27,043 nt of DNA from contig NYZA01000242.1 of NCBI GenBank assembly GCA_002686955.1, positions 1 through 27,043 of the forward strand, written 5' to 3'. Under the pieces are notes generated by a model. The model saw only the letters and a program-made list of their open reading frames with translations. It did not search any database and had not been told where the DNA came from. The number at the start of each line of letters is the position of its first letter. Positions within the stretch are counted from its first letter, which is position 1. The translations under genes were made by a program, and so were the position numbers. Shown one piece after another: positions 1 to 7,831 of this stretch. The stretch is from Gemmatimonadota bacterium (lineage in GTDB: Bacteria > GCA-2686955).

Positions 1-1084
1 CTCTGCTAAAGCGATGGGGCTGGAATACCGCTACAACACGGCCCGACCATTGCTCACGAACGGCCTTGAGCGTGGCCTCGATCTCTCGCGGATGGTGCGC
101 ATAATCGTCGTAGACCACAACACCCCGAGATTCCCCTCTGCGCTCGAGCCTGCGGCCAACGCCGTCGAAGGCTTCGAGTCCCCGGATGATATCGCCGGCT
201 TCGATCCCCAGCTCGAGACCCACGGTTGCGGCGGCGAGCGCGTTCGCGATGTTGTGTTTGCCCGGCACCGCAAGCCTGCAAGATCCCAAACTGTCGCCGT
301 GCCAGAGCAGCTCGAAGCGCGATCCTCCCCTGATCGGCTGCACCTCTCGCGCCATGAGATCCGCGCCCGGCTCCAGACCGTAGGTCACTATGCGGCGCTC
401 GATTCTGGGAACCACTGCTTGAGTGTTGGCGTCATCGAGACAAAGCACGACCGCTCCGTAGAAGGGAACACCGTTCGCGAAAAGCACGAACGCTTCGAAT
501 GTGTCTTCGAGACTGGCATAGAAGTCGACATGTTCGCGATCGATATTCGTGATGATGGCGATCGTCGGCTGAAGCCGAAGGAAGGTGCCGTCCGACTCGT
601 CCGCCTCAGCGACCATTGTGTCGCCCGCGCCGACACGCGCATTCGTCCCGAGGCGCTTGACCCGGCCTCCGACGACCACAGTCGGATCGAGTCCCCCCTC
701 GATCAGAACTCCCGCGGCCATCGATGTCACTGTCGTCTTTCCATGCGAGCCACCCACGGCGATCCCGCGCTTCATTCGCATCAGCTCGGCCAGCATCTCG
801 GCACGCCGGATCACCGGAATCGAGCGCGCCCGGGCGGCCAACACTTCGGGATTCCCCTGCTCGATCGCGGTCGATACAACGACCACATCGGCATCGAGAA
901 CGAGAGGGCTGCGGTGATCGTGGGCGATTCGAGCGCCCGCTGCCTTCAATCGGTCAGTGACCTCGGTCGAACCCAGATCGGATCCGGTCACGCTGAAACC
1001 GAGACTCAGCAGAACCTCGGCGATGCCGCACATTCCGGTTCCGCCGATTCCGACGAGGTGGATTCGCCGGACCCGCCCGAACAT
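1..1084 (-). CDS. murC: UDP-N-acetylmuramate--L-alanine ligase MurC (3' end cut by window edge)
   Basis: MurC is the cytoplasmic ligase that adds L-Ala to UDP-MurNAc, the first step of stem-peptide synthesis. The frame opens with a Rossmann motif (HLVGIGGTGMCGIAEVL, about residues 8-24), carries the Mur-ligase P-loop GGSHGKTTVTS, then DESDGTF and the central NIDREHVDFY region, and is still open at base 1 in the family motif VFQPHRFSR. About 361 codons are visible; the last 100 or so residues lie outside. I chose the ATG at 1082-1084 because the protein then begins MFGRVRRIHLVGIGG, as in the family, with GGAG six bases upstream. An in-frame GTG at 1130-1132 overlaps the murG stop (GTGA) behind a stronger GGAGG, so a form 16 residues longer is a real alternative. 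It is the last visible gene of the operon. Confidence 0.97.
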   Translation of the reverse strand, partial: MFGRVRRIHLVGIGGTGMCGIAEVLLSLGFSVTGSDLGSTEVTDRLKAAGARIAHDHRSPLVLDADVVVVSTAIEQGNPEVLAARARSIPVIRRAEMLAELMRMKRGIAVGGSHGKTTVTSMAAGVLIEGGLDPTVVVGGRVKRLGTNARVGAGDTMVAEADESDGTFLRLQPTIAIITNIDREHVDFYASLEDTFEAFVLFANGVPFYGAVVLCLDDANTQAVVPRIERRIVTYGLEPGADLMAREVQPIRGGSRFELLWHGDSLGSCRLAVPGKHNIANALAAATVGLELGIEAGDIIRGLEAFDGVGRRLERRGESRGVVVYDDYAHHPREIEATLKAVREQWSGRVVAVFQPHRFSR

Positions 1085-1128
1085 CGCCTGCTCCGCGGGA
1101 GGTCTTCGCTTCCGAGACCGGGCTCTCT

Positions 1129-2280
1129 TCACGCCACTTCCTCCCCCGCGATCGCGGCCAGCCGGGCGGCGATCTCGCGGGCGGCCTCCGGTCGGGCCAG
1201 GGAGCGAGCCGACGAGGCCATCTCATCGAGAGCCTCCCGATCCGAGAGCAGCTCGGATAGGAGCTCGGCGAGAATCCGGCCCGAGCGTCGTGGATCGGCA
1301 AGGCGGTCTTCGGAGACGATTCGCGCGGCACCCGCGTCGGACAGGGCACGGGCGTTGTGGCTTTGGTGATCGCCCGCCGCCGACGCCAAAGGCACGAGCA
1401 CCGAGGGACGTCCAACGAGAGCCAGCTCCGCGCAGGTGATCGCGCCGGCGCGGCATAGCACCAGATCCGCCGCCGCGTAGGCAGTCGACATCTCTTCGAG
1501 ATAGGGACGAACGACCACGGGAATCTCGAGCGAAGCGGGAAGCTGCGTTTCCATCACCTCGGCGTGGAGCTTCCGTCCGGTGGCCCACAAGATCTGGCAG
1601 GGGGGCAGACGCTCGATCTCGCCTTCGAGCATGCGACCCACCGACCGATTCAGGAGCCGCGATCCCTGGCTGCCTCCCAGAACGAGGAGGGTCGCCCTCT
1701 CGGGATCGAGGCCCTCGATCTCGCCCCTCGCGGCCCGGCGAGAATCAGCTCCGGCCCCCGCGCCCAGAAGATCCGCCGCCAACGACACCCGAACGGGATT
1801 GCCGGTGCAGCGGGTTCGATCTCGAACCCCCTCGGGTAGCTCATCCAGCGCCTCCGCGAACGCCAGGTGCACCTCGGCCGCCCAGCGCGAGAGGATCCGC
1901 GTGGTCACTCCGGGGTGGGCATTCTGCTCCTGGAGAACGATCGGCACTCCCTGGAGCCAGGCAGCAAGGACTGGTGGCCCACTGGCGAACCCCCCGGTGC
2001 CCAGAACCACCTGGGGACGGAATCCCCGAACGATCCTCCAGGCAGCGATCAGCGCCGACACGAGGCGGAAGGGGAAGAGCAGATTCTCCGGGGTCAGGCG
2101 ACGGTGAAAGCCCTCCACCGGCACACCACGATAAGCGAGCCCGGCCCCCCGCACGATCCGCTCCTCGATTCCGCGCTTCGACCCCACGAAGAGCATCTCG
2201 GCTCGACGCAACGCCTCGGCCACGGCGAGGGCGGGATAGATATGTCCCCCGGTCCCCCCTCCAGCGAAGAGCACCCGCAT
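1129..2280 (-). CDS. murG: Undecaprenyl-PP-MurNAc-pentapeptide GlcNAc transferase MurG
   Basis: MurG is the membrane-associated GT28 enzyme that transfers GlcNAc from UDP-GlcNAc to lipid I to make lipid II at the cytoplasmic face. The 383-residue protein has the N-terminal glycine loop GGGTGGHIYPAL (7-18), QEQNAHPG (117-124), the second domain opening LVLGGSQGSRLLN (199-211), and the donor-binding stretch CRAGAITCAELAL (276-288) followed by GDHQSHNA (303-310). Length is only slightly above the usual 350-370. The open frame extends far upstream, but the ATG at 2278-2280 gives the conserved MRVLFAGGGTGGH start and overlaps the ftsW stop by one base (TGATG), which fixes it. Confidence 0.98.
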   Translation of the reverse strand: MRVLFAGGGTGGHIYPALAVAEALRRAEMLFVGSKRGIEERIVRGAGLAYRGVPVEGFHRRLTPENLLFPFRLVSALIAAWRIVRGFRPQVVLGTGGFASGPPVLAAWLQGVPIVLQEQNAHPGVTTRILSRWAAEVHLAFAEALDELPEGVRDRTRCTGNPVRVSLAADLLGAGAGADSRRAARGEIEGLDPERATLLVLGGSQGSRLLNRSVGRMLEGEIERLPPCQILWATGRKLHAEVMETQLPASLEIPVVVRPYLEEMSTAYAAADLVLCRAGAITCAELALVGRPSVLVPLASAAGDHQSHNARALSDAGAARIVSEDRLADPRRSGRILAELLSELLSDREALDEMASSARSLARPEAAREIAARLAAIAGEEVA

Positions 2281-3455
2281 CACCCCTGCCTCCGGTTCCG
2301 GGCGGGCGCGCGCGCGACCTTTCCCCTCGCCGCGACGCTCATCACGATTCCGAGCGAGAGCATCGTCGCGGCCAGCGAAGTGCCACCGTAAGAAAAGAGC
2401 GGCATCGGGATTCCGGTCGGGGGAATGAGGACGGAAACGACGGCCGCATGGAGAAAGGTATTGAGCACCAGGGAGAGAGCGGCCCCCAGGGCGAGCATCC
2501 GTCCGAAAAGATCGGGGGCATCGCGCGCCGCTCGAATGCAGAGCCAGGCCAGCCCCCCGTAGAACGACAGAACGACCGACGCTCCGATGACGCCGACCTC
2601 TTCGCCGACGATCGCGAACACGAAGTCGGTGTGGGCCTCCGGCAGATAGAAGTACTTCTGCCAGGATTGGCCGATTCCCCGGCCGAACCACCCCCCGTTG
2701 GCCAGGCTGATGAGAGATTGCTTCGCATGGTATCCGGCGCCGAGCGGATCGGCGTCGCCTCTCAGGTGCGCCAACCATCGCGACCACCTATAGGGCGAGA
2801 AGTAGATCGCCGCGGCCGTCAGGGAAAGAAGGACGGTCGCCGACGCCGCCATATGCCGGTGACGGGCACCGCCGAGCCAGAGCAGGGCCCACACGAGCGT
2901 GCCGAGGGTGAGTGCCGAGCCGAGATCTCTACCGGCGAGAACCACCAGGGCCACGGAGAAGCCCGCGATCATGGCGGGGAGCACTCCCTGCCTGAAGTCG
3001 GTGATCAGTTCGCTCTTGCGCGAGATGAACGCGGCCAGGTAGACCAGAACGGCGATCCGGGCGATCTCCGAGGGCTGGATCCGCGGCAAGCCGGGCAGGT
3101 CGAGCCAACGGCGCGCCCCGTTCACCCGAGGCACGACCGACTCGGGCAGCACGAGCATCAAGGCCAGTGTCACGAGCGAGGTGGCGAAAGCCCACTTGCT
3201 GATCCTCTCGAAGTGGTGGTAGTCGAAGGCCGATATCGTGAGGCCGATGATGATGGCGAGCAGAATGCGAATGAAATGCTCCTGGACGAAGTAGAACGAG
3301 TCCCCGTAGTCACGCGCGGCCAACGCCGATGTGGCGCTGTAGATGAAGATCGCGCCGATCGCCATGAGGACCAAGCTGATGCCGAAAATCTGGCCCACGA
3401 TTGGAATCCCGAGCTGATTCCGAGCCCGATCGAACCAAGGGCGAACGCCGATCAT
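2280..3455 (-). CDS. ftsW: Septal SEDS peptidoglycan glycosyltransferase FtsW
   Basis: FtsW is the polytopic SEDS polymerase that makes septal glycan strands from lipid II together with FtsI. The 391-residue protein has about ten hydrophobic segments after a roughly 20-residue cytoplasmic N-terminus. Family signatures are GARRWLDLPGLPRIQPSEIA (113-132), EAHTDFVFAIVGEEVG (273-288, with Asp277 at the position of the catalytic Asp of SEDS enzymes) and PPTGIPMPLFSYGGTS (345-360). Position between murD and murG is the canonical dcw place and argues for FtsW rather than RodA. The ATG overlaps the murD stop (ATGA), and the stop overlaps the murG start. Confidence 0.97.
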   Translation of the reverse strand: MIGVRPWFDRARNQLGIPIVGQIFGISLVLMAIGAIFIYSATSALAARDYGDSFYFVQEHFIRILLAIIIGLTISAFDYHHFERISKWAFATSLVTLALMLVLPESVVPRVNGARRWLDLPGLPRIQPSEIARIAVLVYLAAFISRKSELITDFRQGVLPAMIAGFSVALVVLAGRDLGSALTLGTLVWALLWLGGARHRHMAASATVLLSLTAAAIYFSPYRWSRWLAHLRGDADPLGAGYHAKQSLISLANGGWFGRGIGQSWQKYFYLPEAHTDFVFAIVGEEVGVIGASVVLSFYGGLAWLCIRAARDAPDLFGRMLALGAALSLVLNTFLHAAVVSVLIPPTGIPMPLFSYGGTSLAATMLSLGIVMSVAARGKVARAPARNRRQG

Positions 3456-4759
3456 GACGCACTCCCAAATGCCGTGACGAGCGAGCGCATCGCGTCACCA
3501 CGCCGCTCGAAATCGGAGAACTGGTCGTACGAGGAGCACGCTGGGGAGAGCAGGACAACGTCCCCCGGATGCGCCATCTCTCGAGCGCGCGCTAGAGCCC
3601 GATCCAAAGTGCCCACCTCTTCGACCGCGACCTCCTCGGCCAAGGCGGATGCCATCCTCGCCGAGGCCTCCCCGATGAGCAGCGCCTGCCGCACTCTCCC
3701 CTTCGCCGCCTGGGTCAAGGGGGTCAGATCGGCGCCCTTGTCGCGACCACCCGCGATCCAGATCACTCCCCGCGGATACGAGCGCAGGGCCACACAGGCG
3801 GAATCGACATTGGTCGCCTTCGAATCGTTGATGTAGAGAACCGAGCCGAGCTCCGCCAGCCGCTCCAAGCGATGGGGGAGTGAGCGGAAGCTCGCCAAAG
3901 CGTCGGCGAGCGCGTCATTCGACGCATCGGGAGCGATGGCGCGAACGATCGCGAGCGCCGCCAATGCATTGGCCCGGTTGTGTCCGCCGGGCAGCTCTAG
4001 CGCGTCGATGCAGGGAAGAGCCGGAAACTCGGCGCCGAAGAAGCGGATTCGCACACCGGGTGGGACCCGACGAGAGAGAGCGCGAGTCCGAGGATCGCCG
4101 GCGCTCAGAATTACGTGATCTCCGGGCCCAGCACGGCGGAAAATCGCCGTTTTCGCCTCGACATACCCCTCGAAACCTCCGTGCCGCTCCAAGTGATCCG
4201 GCGTGAGGTTCAGCACCGCGGCGACTCTCGGTCGAAAACCCATGACGCTCTCGAGCTGAAAGCTCGACACCTCGGCCACCAAGATTCGAGAAGAGGGTGC
4301 ATCGATCGCCAGATCACAAACCGGGAGTCCGATGTTTCCGCAGGCGCGGGCGTCGAAGGAGAGCGCATCGAGCAGATGGGCGGTCAGCGCGGTCGTCGTC
4401 GACTTGCCGTTCGAGCCGGTTATGGCGATGAAAGTCGCGTCGGTCAGCCGGTAGGCCAGCTCGATCTCTCCGATCACCGGAATCCCGCGCTCCCTGGCCG
4501 AACGGATGAAGGGCGCCTTCCAGGGAACGCCCGGGCTCACGACGACCAGCTCAACGCCACGCAACGACGCGGCACTGTGTCCACCCAGCTCGAATTCGAA
4601 ACCGGAGGCTTCGAGCTCGGCAGTCGCCGATTCCGCCTGATCGGTCATGAAGGGCACGGCACCGAGTGCGGCCAATACGCGCGCCGCCGCGAGGCCGCTA
4701 CGTGCCGCTCCGACAACGCAGACCCGCTTGCCGTCGATCGGGAGTCTGGATCGGCTCAT
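3452..4759 (-). CDS. murD: UDP-N-acetylmuramoylalanine--D-glutamate ligase MurD
   Basis: MurD adds D-Glu to UDP-MurNAc-L-Ala in the cytoplasm using ATP. The 435-residue protein has an N-terminal nucleotide-like fold beginning KRVCVVGAARSG (11-22), VVVSPGVP (72-79), the Mur-ligase P-loop ITGSNGKSTTTALTAHLL (113-130, Lys119), the central LNLTPDHLERHG, GGHNRANALAA, and the C-terminal YINDSKATNVDS and WIAGGRDKGAD motifs. The frame continues to an ATG at 4813, but the ATG at 4757-4759 forms an ATGA overlap with the mraY stop and gives the usual spacing to the first Rossmann strand, so it is preferred. Length agrees with the family. Confidence 0.97.
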   Translation of the reverse strand: MSRSRLPIDGKRVCVVGAARSGLAAARVLAALGAVPFMTDQAESATAELEASGFEFELGGHSAASLRGVELVVVSPGVPWKAPFIRSARERGIPVIGEIELAYRLTDATFIAITGSNGKSTTTALTAHLLDALSFDARACGNIGLPVCDLAIDAPSSRILVAEVSSFQLESVMGFRPRVAAVLNLTPDHLERHGGFEGYVEAKTAIFRRAGPGDHVILSAGDPRTRALSRRVPPGVRIRFFGAEFPALPCIDALELPGGHNRANALAALAIVRAIAPDASNDALADALASFRSLPHRLERLAELGSVLYINDSKATNVDSACVALRSYPRGVIWIAGGRDKGADLTPLTQAAKGRVRQALLIGEASARMASALAEEVAVEEVGTLDRALARAREMAHPGDVVLLSPACSSYDQFSDFERRGDAMRSLVTAFGSAS

Positions 4760-5850
4760 TGCACCTTCAGAGTCGAGAGAGCCACGAGAAGCAAGAGCAC
4801 ACCCGCCAGCCAAAAACGAACGACAACGCGGTTCTCGGCCCAGCCCAGCTTCTCGAAGTGGTGGTGAATCGGGGCCATTAGAAAATAGCGCTTCCCCCCG
4901 GTCCGCCGGAAATACCAGACCTGGATGATGACGCTCAGGGTCTCCACGAAGAACACCCCTCCCATCACGGCCCAGATCAGCTCCCGCTTGAGCAGCACCG
5001 CCATGACACCGAGGGCTCCGCCGATCGGCAGCGATCCGGTGTCCCCCATGAATACATCCGCGGGGTGGCAGTTGTAGTAGAGGAAGCCGAGCGATGCTCC
5101 GACCAGCGCGGAGCAGAAGACGGTCAGCTCACCGGCACTGGGGACGTAGTAGATCCCGAGATAGTCGGCGAAGCGCGCGTGACCGGTGAGGTAGGCGAAG
5201 ACGCCCATCCCGGTTGCGGCGATCGCCACCAGTCCGATCGCGAGACCGTCGAGGCCATCGGTGAGGTTCACAGCGTTCGAGGAGCCGGTGATGACGAAAG
5301 TCACGAAGGGGATGTAGAGGAGCGAAAGATGGAGTAGGACGGTGCGCGCCTTGAAGAAGGGCACGGTGGTCGCGTCGCGGAGCTCTGGGAGCTCGGGCCA
5401 GAAATAGAGGGTCGCTCCAACGACGAGGCCGAGGAGGATTTGCGCTACGAGCTTGTAGCGGGCGATCAGCCCATCCGGCAGTCTGCGCACGTTCTTCAGA
5501 TAGTCATCGAGGAAGCCGACGCCGCCCAGAACGACCGTGACCAGCAGGACCAATAACACCGAGCGATTCGTGAGATCCGCCCAAAGAAGAGTCGAACCGA
5601 TGACCGCGGTGAGAATCAGCACTCCGCCCATCGTCGGGGTGCCCGCTTTTGATCGGTGGGATTCCGGTCCTTCGCTTCGAATCGATTCACGGTAGCTGCT
5701 TTCCCGCAGAAGCCTGATCACCCAGGGGCCGAGCAAGAGGCTCACGACCAGGGCGGTCAGGGCGGCATAGGTCGCTCTGAATGTGATGTATCGAAAGACA
5801 TTGAAGAGCGCGAAGTGTGGAGCCAGGGGCGCCAGAAGGTGATAGAGCAT
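4756..5850 (-). CDS. mraY: Phospho-N-acetylmuramoyl-pentapeptide-transferase MraY
   Basis: MraY is the integral membrane enzyme that moves phospho-MurNAc-pentapeptide from UDP to undecaprenyl phosphate, forming lipid I. The 364-residue protein has about ten membrane segments and the complete signature set: GTPTMGGVLIL (70-80), FLDDYLKN with the Asp115-Asp116 pair (113-120), SNAVNLTDGLDGLA (191-204), FMGDTGSLPIGG (267-278, Asp270) and the HHH loop APIHHHFE (326-333). Length matches the family (about 360). The ATG overlaps the murF stop as TGATG, and the stop overlaps the murD ATG. Confidence 0.98.
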   Translation of the reverse strand: MLYHLLAPLAPHFALFNVFRYITFRATYAALTALVVSLLLGPWVIRLLRESSYRESIRSEGPESHRSKAGTPTMGGVLILTAVIGSTLLWADLTNRSVLLVLLVTVVLGGVGFLDDYLKNVRRLPDGLIARYKLVAQILLGLVVGATLYFWPELPELRDATTVPFFKARTVLLHLSLLYIPFVTFVITGSSNAVNLTDGLDGLAIGLVAIAATGMGVFAYLTGHARFADYLGIYYVPSAGELTVFCSALVGASLGFLYYNCHPADVFMGDTGSLPIGGALGVMAVLLKRELIWAVMGGVFFVETLSVIIQVWYFRRTGGKRYFLMAPIHHHFEKLGWAENRVVVRFWLAGVLLLLVALSTLKVQ

Positions 5851-7241
5851 CAGGATCCTCCCCCTTCGGCGGCACGTACCGAGGCGAATCGGTCGATGAG
5901 CCGCTCCAGGGCCATCCCCCGAGAGGCCTTCACCAAGACGAGATCGCCCCGATCCGCCCAGCTCGCCAAGAACTCTGCGGCATCGGTCGGATCTTCGAAA
6001 TGGTGGACCTGGCCCCTGCTGCTCAAGCGGCCCGCGGCGGCGGAGATCTGCTCGGAAAGCGCTCCGACCGTGATCAGCAGATCGACGCCGGCCGAGTCGG
6101 CGGCCAGTCCGACGCCGCGGTGATAATCCGGGCTCAGCTCTCCGAGCTCCAGCATGTCGCCGAGGACCAGGGCACGCCTGCCACTGGCGGGCAGCGCGGC
6201 GAGGGCGGAGATGGCGGCCGCCATCGATGCGGGGTTGGCGTTGTAGGCGTCATTGATCAGGTCTACACCCCCGATCGAGAGTCGTTCGGAGCGCATCGGC
6301 GCCGGGCGAGCCGCGCGGAGCCCCTCGCGGATCGCCTCCCAGTCGCTGCCAAATCGCTCGGCCACGGCGATCGCCGCCAGAGCATTCAGCACATTGTGGG
6401 CGCCTGGCAGTCGGAGCCGCACCGGTCCCCGTCCATTGACGAGGAAGCGAGTGACGCCCCCTGCGCCGGCCTCGATATCGGTCGCGCGGTAGTCGGCTTC
6501 CCGCTCCGTTCCGAAAGTACGAAGGGCCTGACGATCGCCCAGTCGATCGCGCGCCTCATCCAGTAGTCGCGGCGCGTCACAAGGAAGAACCGCGAGCGCC
6601 GGCTCTTGATCCATGATCTCGAGCTTTGCGCGGGCGATCGCTTCGACACTTCCCAGGCTCTCGAGATGCGCGGGCCCGATATTCGTGATGACCACCACCT
6701 CTGGCGGGGCGATCTGGACCAGACGAGCGATCTCACCCGGTGTAGACATCCCCATCTCGAGTACCGCGGTGTCGACCTTCGATCCGAAGGACAGGGCCGA
6801 GAGAGGGAGCCCGATCTGGTTGTTGAAATTGCCGAGAGATGCTCCGATCCGCCCACCGCCACCCAGGGCGGCGCGGGGGAGCTCCTTCGTGGTCGTCTTC
6901 CCGTTGGTTCCTGTCACCCCGACGATCTTCGCTCCCAGCCTTTCCAGGTGTTCGGCAGCCCAGGCCTGCAGCCCGGCCAAGGGATCGTCCACGCCGATCA
7001 GCGCTCCCGCCGACCCGGCGCCGGCGGCCCATGAAGACTGCACGAGGGCACCGGCGGCCCCCGACGCCAAGGCCTGCTCGACGTGCGCATGACCATCGGT
7101 CTGCTCTCCGGGAAGGGCGACGAAAAGATCGCCGGGCGAGATCAGCCGGCTGTCGATGCAGGCCCCCGCCACGGCCGTGCTCGGATCGCCCGAGATCAGG
7201 GCGCCGTCCACGATTCGGGCAACTTCGCCCATTCGCCACAC
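5850..7241 (-). CDS. murF: UDP-MurNAc-tripeptide--D-Ala-D-Ala ligase MurF
   Basis: MurF attaches the D-Ala-D-Ala dipeptide to UDP-MurNAc-tripeptide, completing the cytoplasmic precursor. The 463-residue protein shows the N-terminal MurF substrate domain (IDSRLISPGDLFVALPG, 29-45), the P-loop VTGTNGKTTTKE (109-120), the MurF-type SLGNFNNQIGLPLS, TNIGPAHLESLGS, GAHNVLNALAA and DAYNANPASMAAA near the C-terminus. The start codon is GTG (7239-7241), ten bases after GGAGG. An ATG three codons later is 19 bases from that site and less likely. A 15-base gap separates it from the cysteine-rich small gene, the only non-overlapping junction between murE and murG. Confidence 0.97.
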   Translation of the reverse strand: MWRMGEVARIVDGALISGDPSTAVAGACIDSRLISPGDLFVALPGEQTDGHAHVEQALASGAAGALVQSSWAAGAGSAGALIGVDDPLAGLQAWAAEHLERLGAKIVGVTGTNGKTTTKELPRAALGGGGRIGASLGNFNNQIGLPLSALSFGSKVDTAVLEMGMSTPGEIARLVQIAPPEVVVITNIGPAHLESLGSVEAIARAKLEIMDQEPALAVLPCDAPRLLDEARDRLGDRQALRTFGTEREADYRATDIEAGAGGVTRFLVNGRGPVRLRLPGAHNVLNALAAIAVAERFGSDWEAIREGLRAARPAPMRSERLSIGGVDLINDAYNANPASMAAAISALAALPASGRRALVLGDMLELGELSPDYHRGVGLAADSAGVDLLITVGALSEQISAAAGRLSSRGQVHHFEDPTDAAEFLASWADRGDLVLVKASRGMALERLIDRFASVRAAEGGGS

Positions 7242-7256
7242 TGTTTCCGATCCTCC

Positions 7257-7466
7257 CTAGGCGACTCGAATCGCCTCGCTCTCGGGCAGGTCATCGGGCC
7301 GCAGAATCGGCGGGGCCGCCACGTCGAGCCAGCGGCCATGCGCCGAGGCACAGATGGCGCGGGTCAAGAACTCGCTGGCGCAACGCGGGTCGGCTCTGAA
7401 GCACTCCGCGCAATCGCTCCGCGTGACCAATCCGACTCGCGCACAATGGAATCTTTCCGAAGTCAT
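7257..7466 (-). CDS. Cysteine-rich small protein of unknown function, coupled to a receiver protein
   Basis: A 69-residue protein that I do not recognise. It has Cys at 8, 19, 22, 29 and 39 and His at 7 and 43, with the pattern HC-x10-C-x2-C-x6-C-x9-C-x3-H. This could be a small zinc-binding or redox fold (inference). The middle reads DCAECFRADPRCASEFL, and the tail is acidic and proline-rich (ILRPDDLPESE). There is no signal peptide or membrane segment, so it is probably cytoplasmic. Its ATG overlaps the stop of the preceding receiver gene as ATGA, and its stop is followed at once by the GGAGG used by murF. That coupling is the main evidence that it is translated. It is below most annotation length cut-offs and may be missed in relatives. 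Confidence 0.72.
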   Translation of the reverse strand: MTSERFHCARVGLVTRSDCAECFRADPRCASEFLTRAICASAHGRWLDVAAPPILRPDDLPESEAIRVA

Positions 7467-7831
7467 GCTCTGTTCTCCGTCTGTGCGATCCAGGGCCGAA
7501 TCGCCTCCTCGACCGCGCGGAATCCGAACGGTTTCGAAATCCAGCCGGCGGCGCCCCGCGCAAGCGCCAGCTCGCTGTTGCAACCCCACCCGCTCATCAG
7601 CACCACGGGGAGGTCCGGTTGCTCTCCATGGACCCGTTCGAGCAGTGTCCAGCCATCGAGATCGGGGATGGCCAAGTCGGTAATGACAAGGTCGAAAGAC
7701 CCATGTGCCAGCCGATTGAGCGCCTCGCGCCCGCTCGCGGCGACCGTTGCCCCGAACCCCATGAGCTGCACGAACTCCCGCACGATGCCGCGGATCTCCG
7801 AGTTGTCGTCAACGATCAGTATTTGCGTCAT
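7463..7831 (-). CDS. Stand-alone response-regulator receiver protein (CheY-like)
   Basis: A single-domain receiver of 122 residues with no output domain. Visible hallmarks are the acidic pair Asp8-Asp9 (ILIVDDN), the phospho-acceptor Asp52 in LVITDLAIPDLDGW, the switch Ser80 in LMSGWG and Lys100 in ISKPFG. It should therefore be phosphorylated by a histidine kinase or a small phosphodonor and act through a partner protein. No kinase is encoded in this window. An ATG at 7846 lies in the same frame, but the ATG at 7829-7831 overlaps the murE stop (ATGA) and gives the usual MTQILIVDD start. Its own stop overlaps the next small gene. A receiver gene inside the precursor section of a dcw operon is not part of the canonical order. 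The regulatory target is unknown; wall synthesis or division is a guess from position. Confidence 0.95.
   Translation of the reverse strand: MTQILIVDDNSEIRGIVREFVQLMGFGATVAASGREALNRLAHGSFDLVITDLAIPDLDGWTLLERVHGEQPDLPVVLMSGWGCNSELALARGAAGWISKPFGFRAVEEAIRPWIAQTENRA

Noticed and set aside
1974-3836. Long plus-strand open frame (620 codons) opposite ftsW and murG, and a similar one at 14-1369 opposite murC
   Set aside because: The encoded sequences are Arg/Gly/Asp-rich without any domain, while the minus strand carries clear enzymes with all motifs. Long antisense frames are expected at this GC content.
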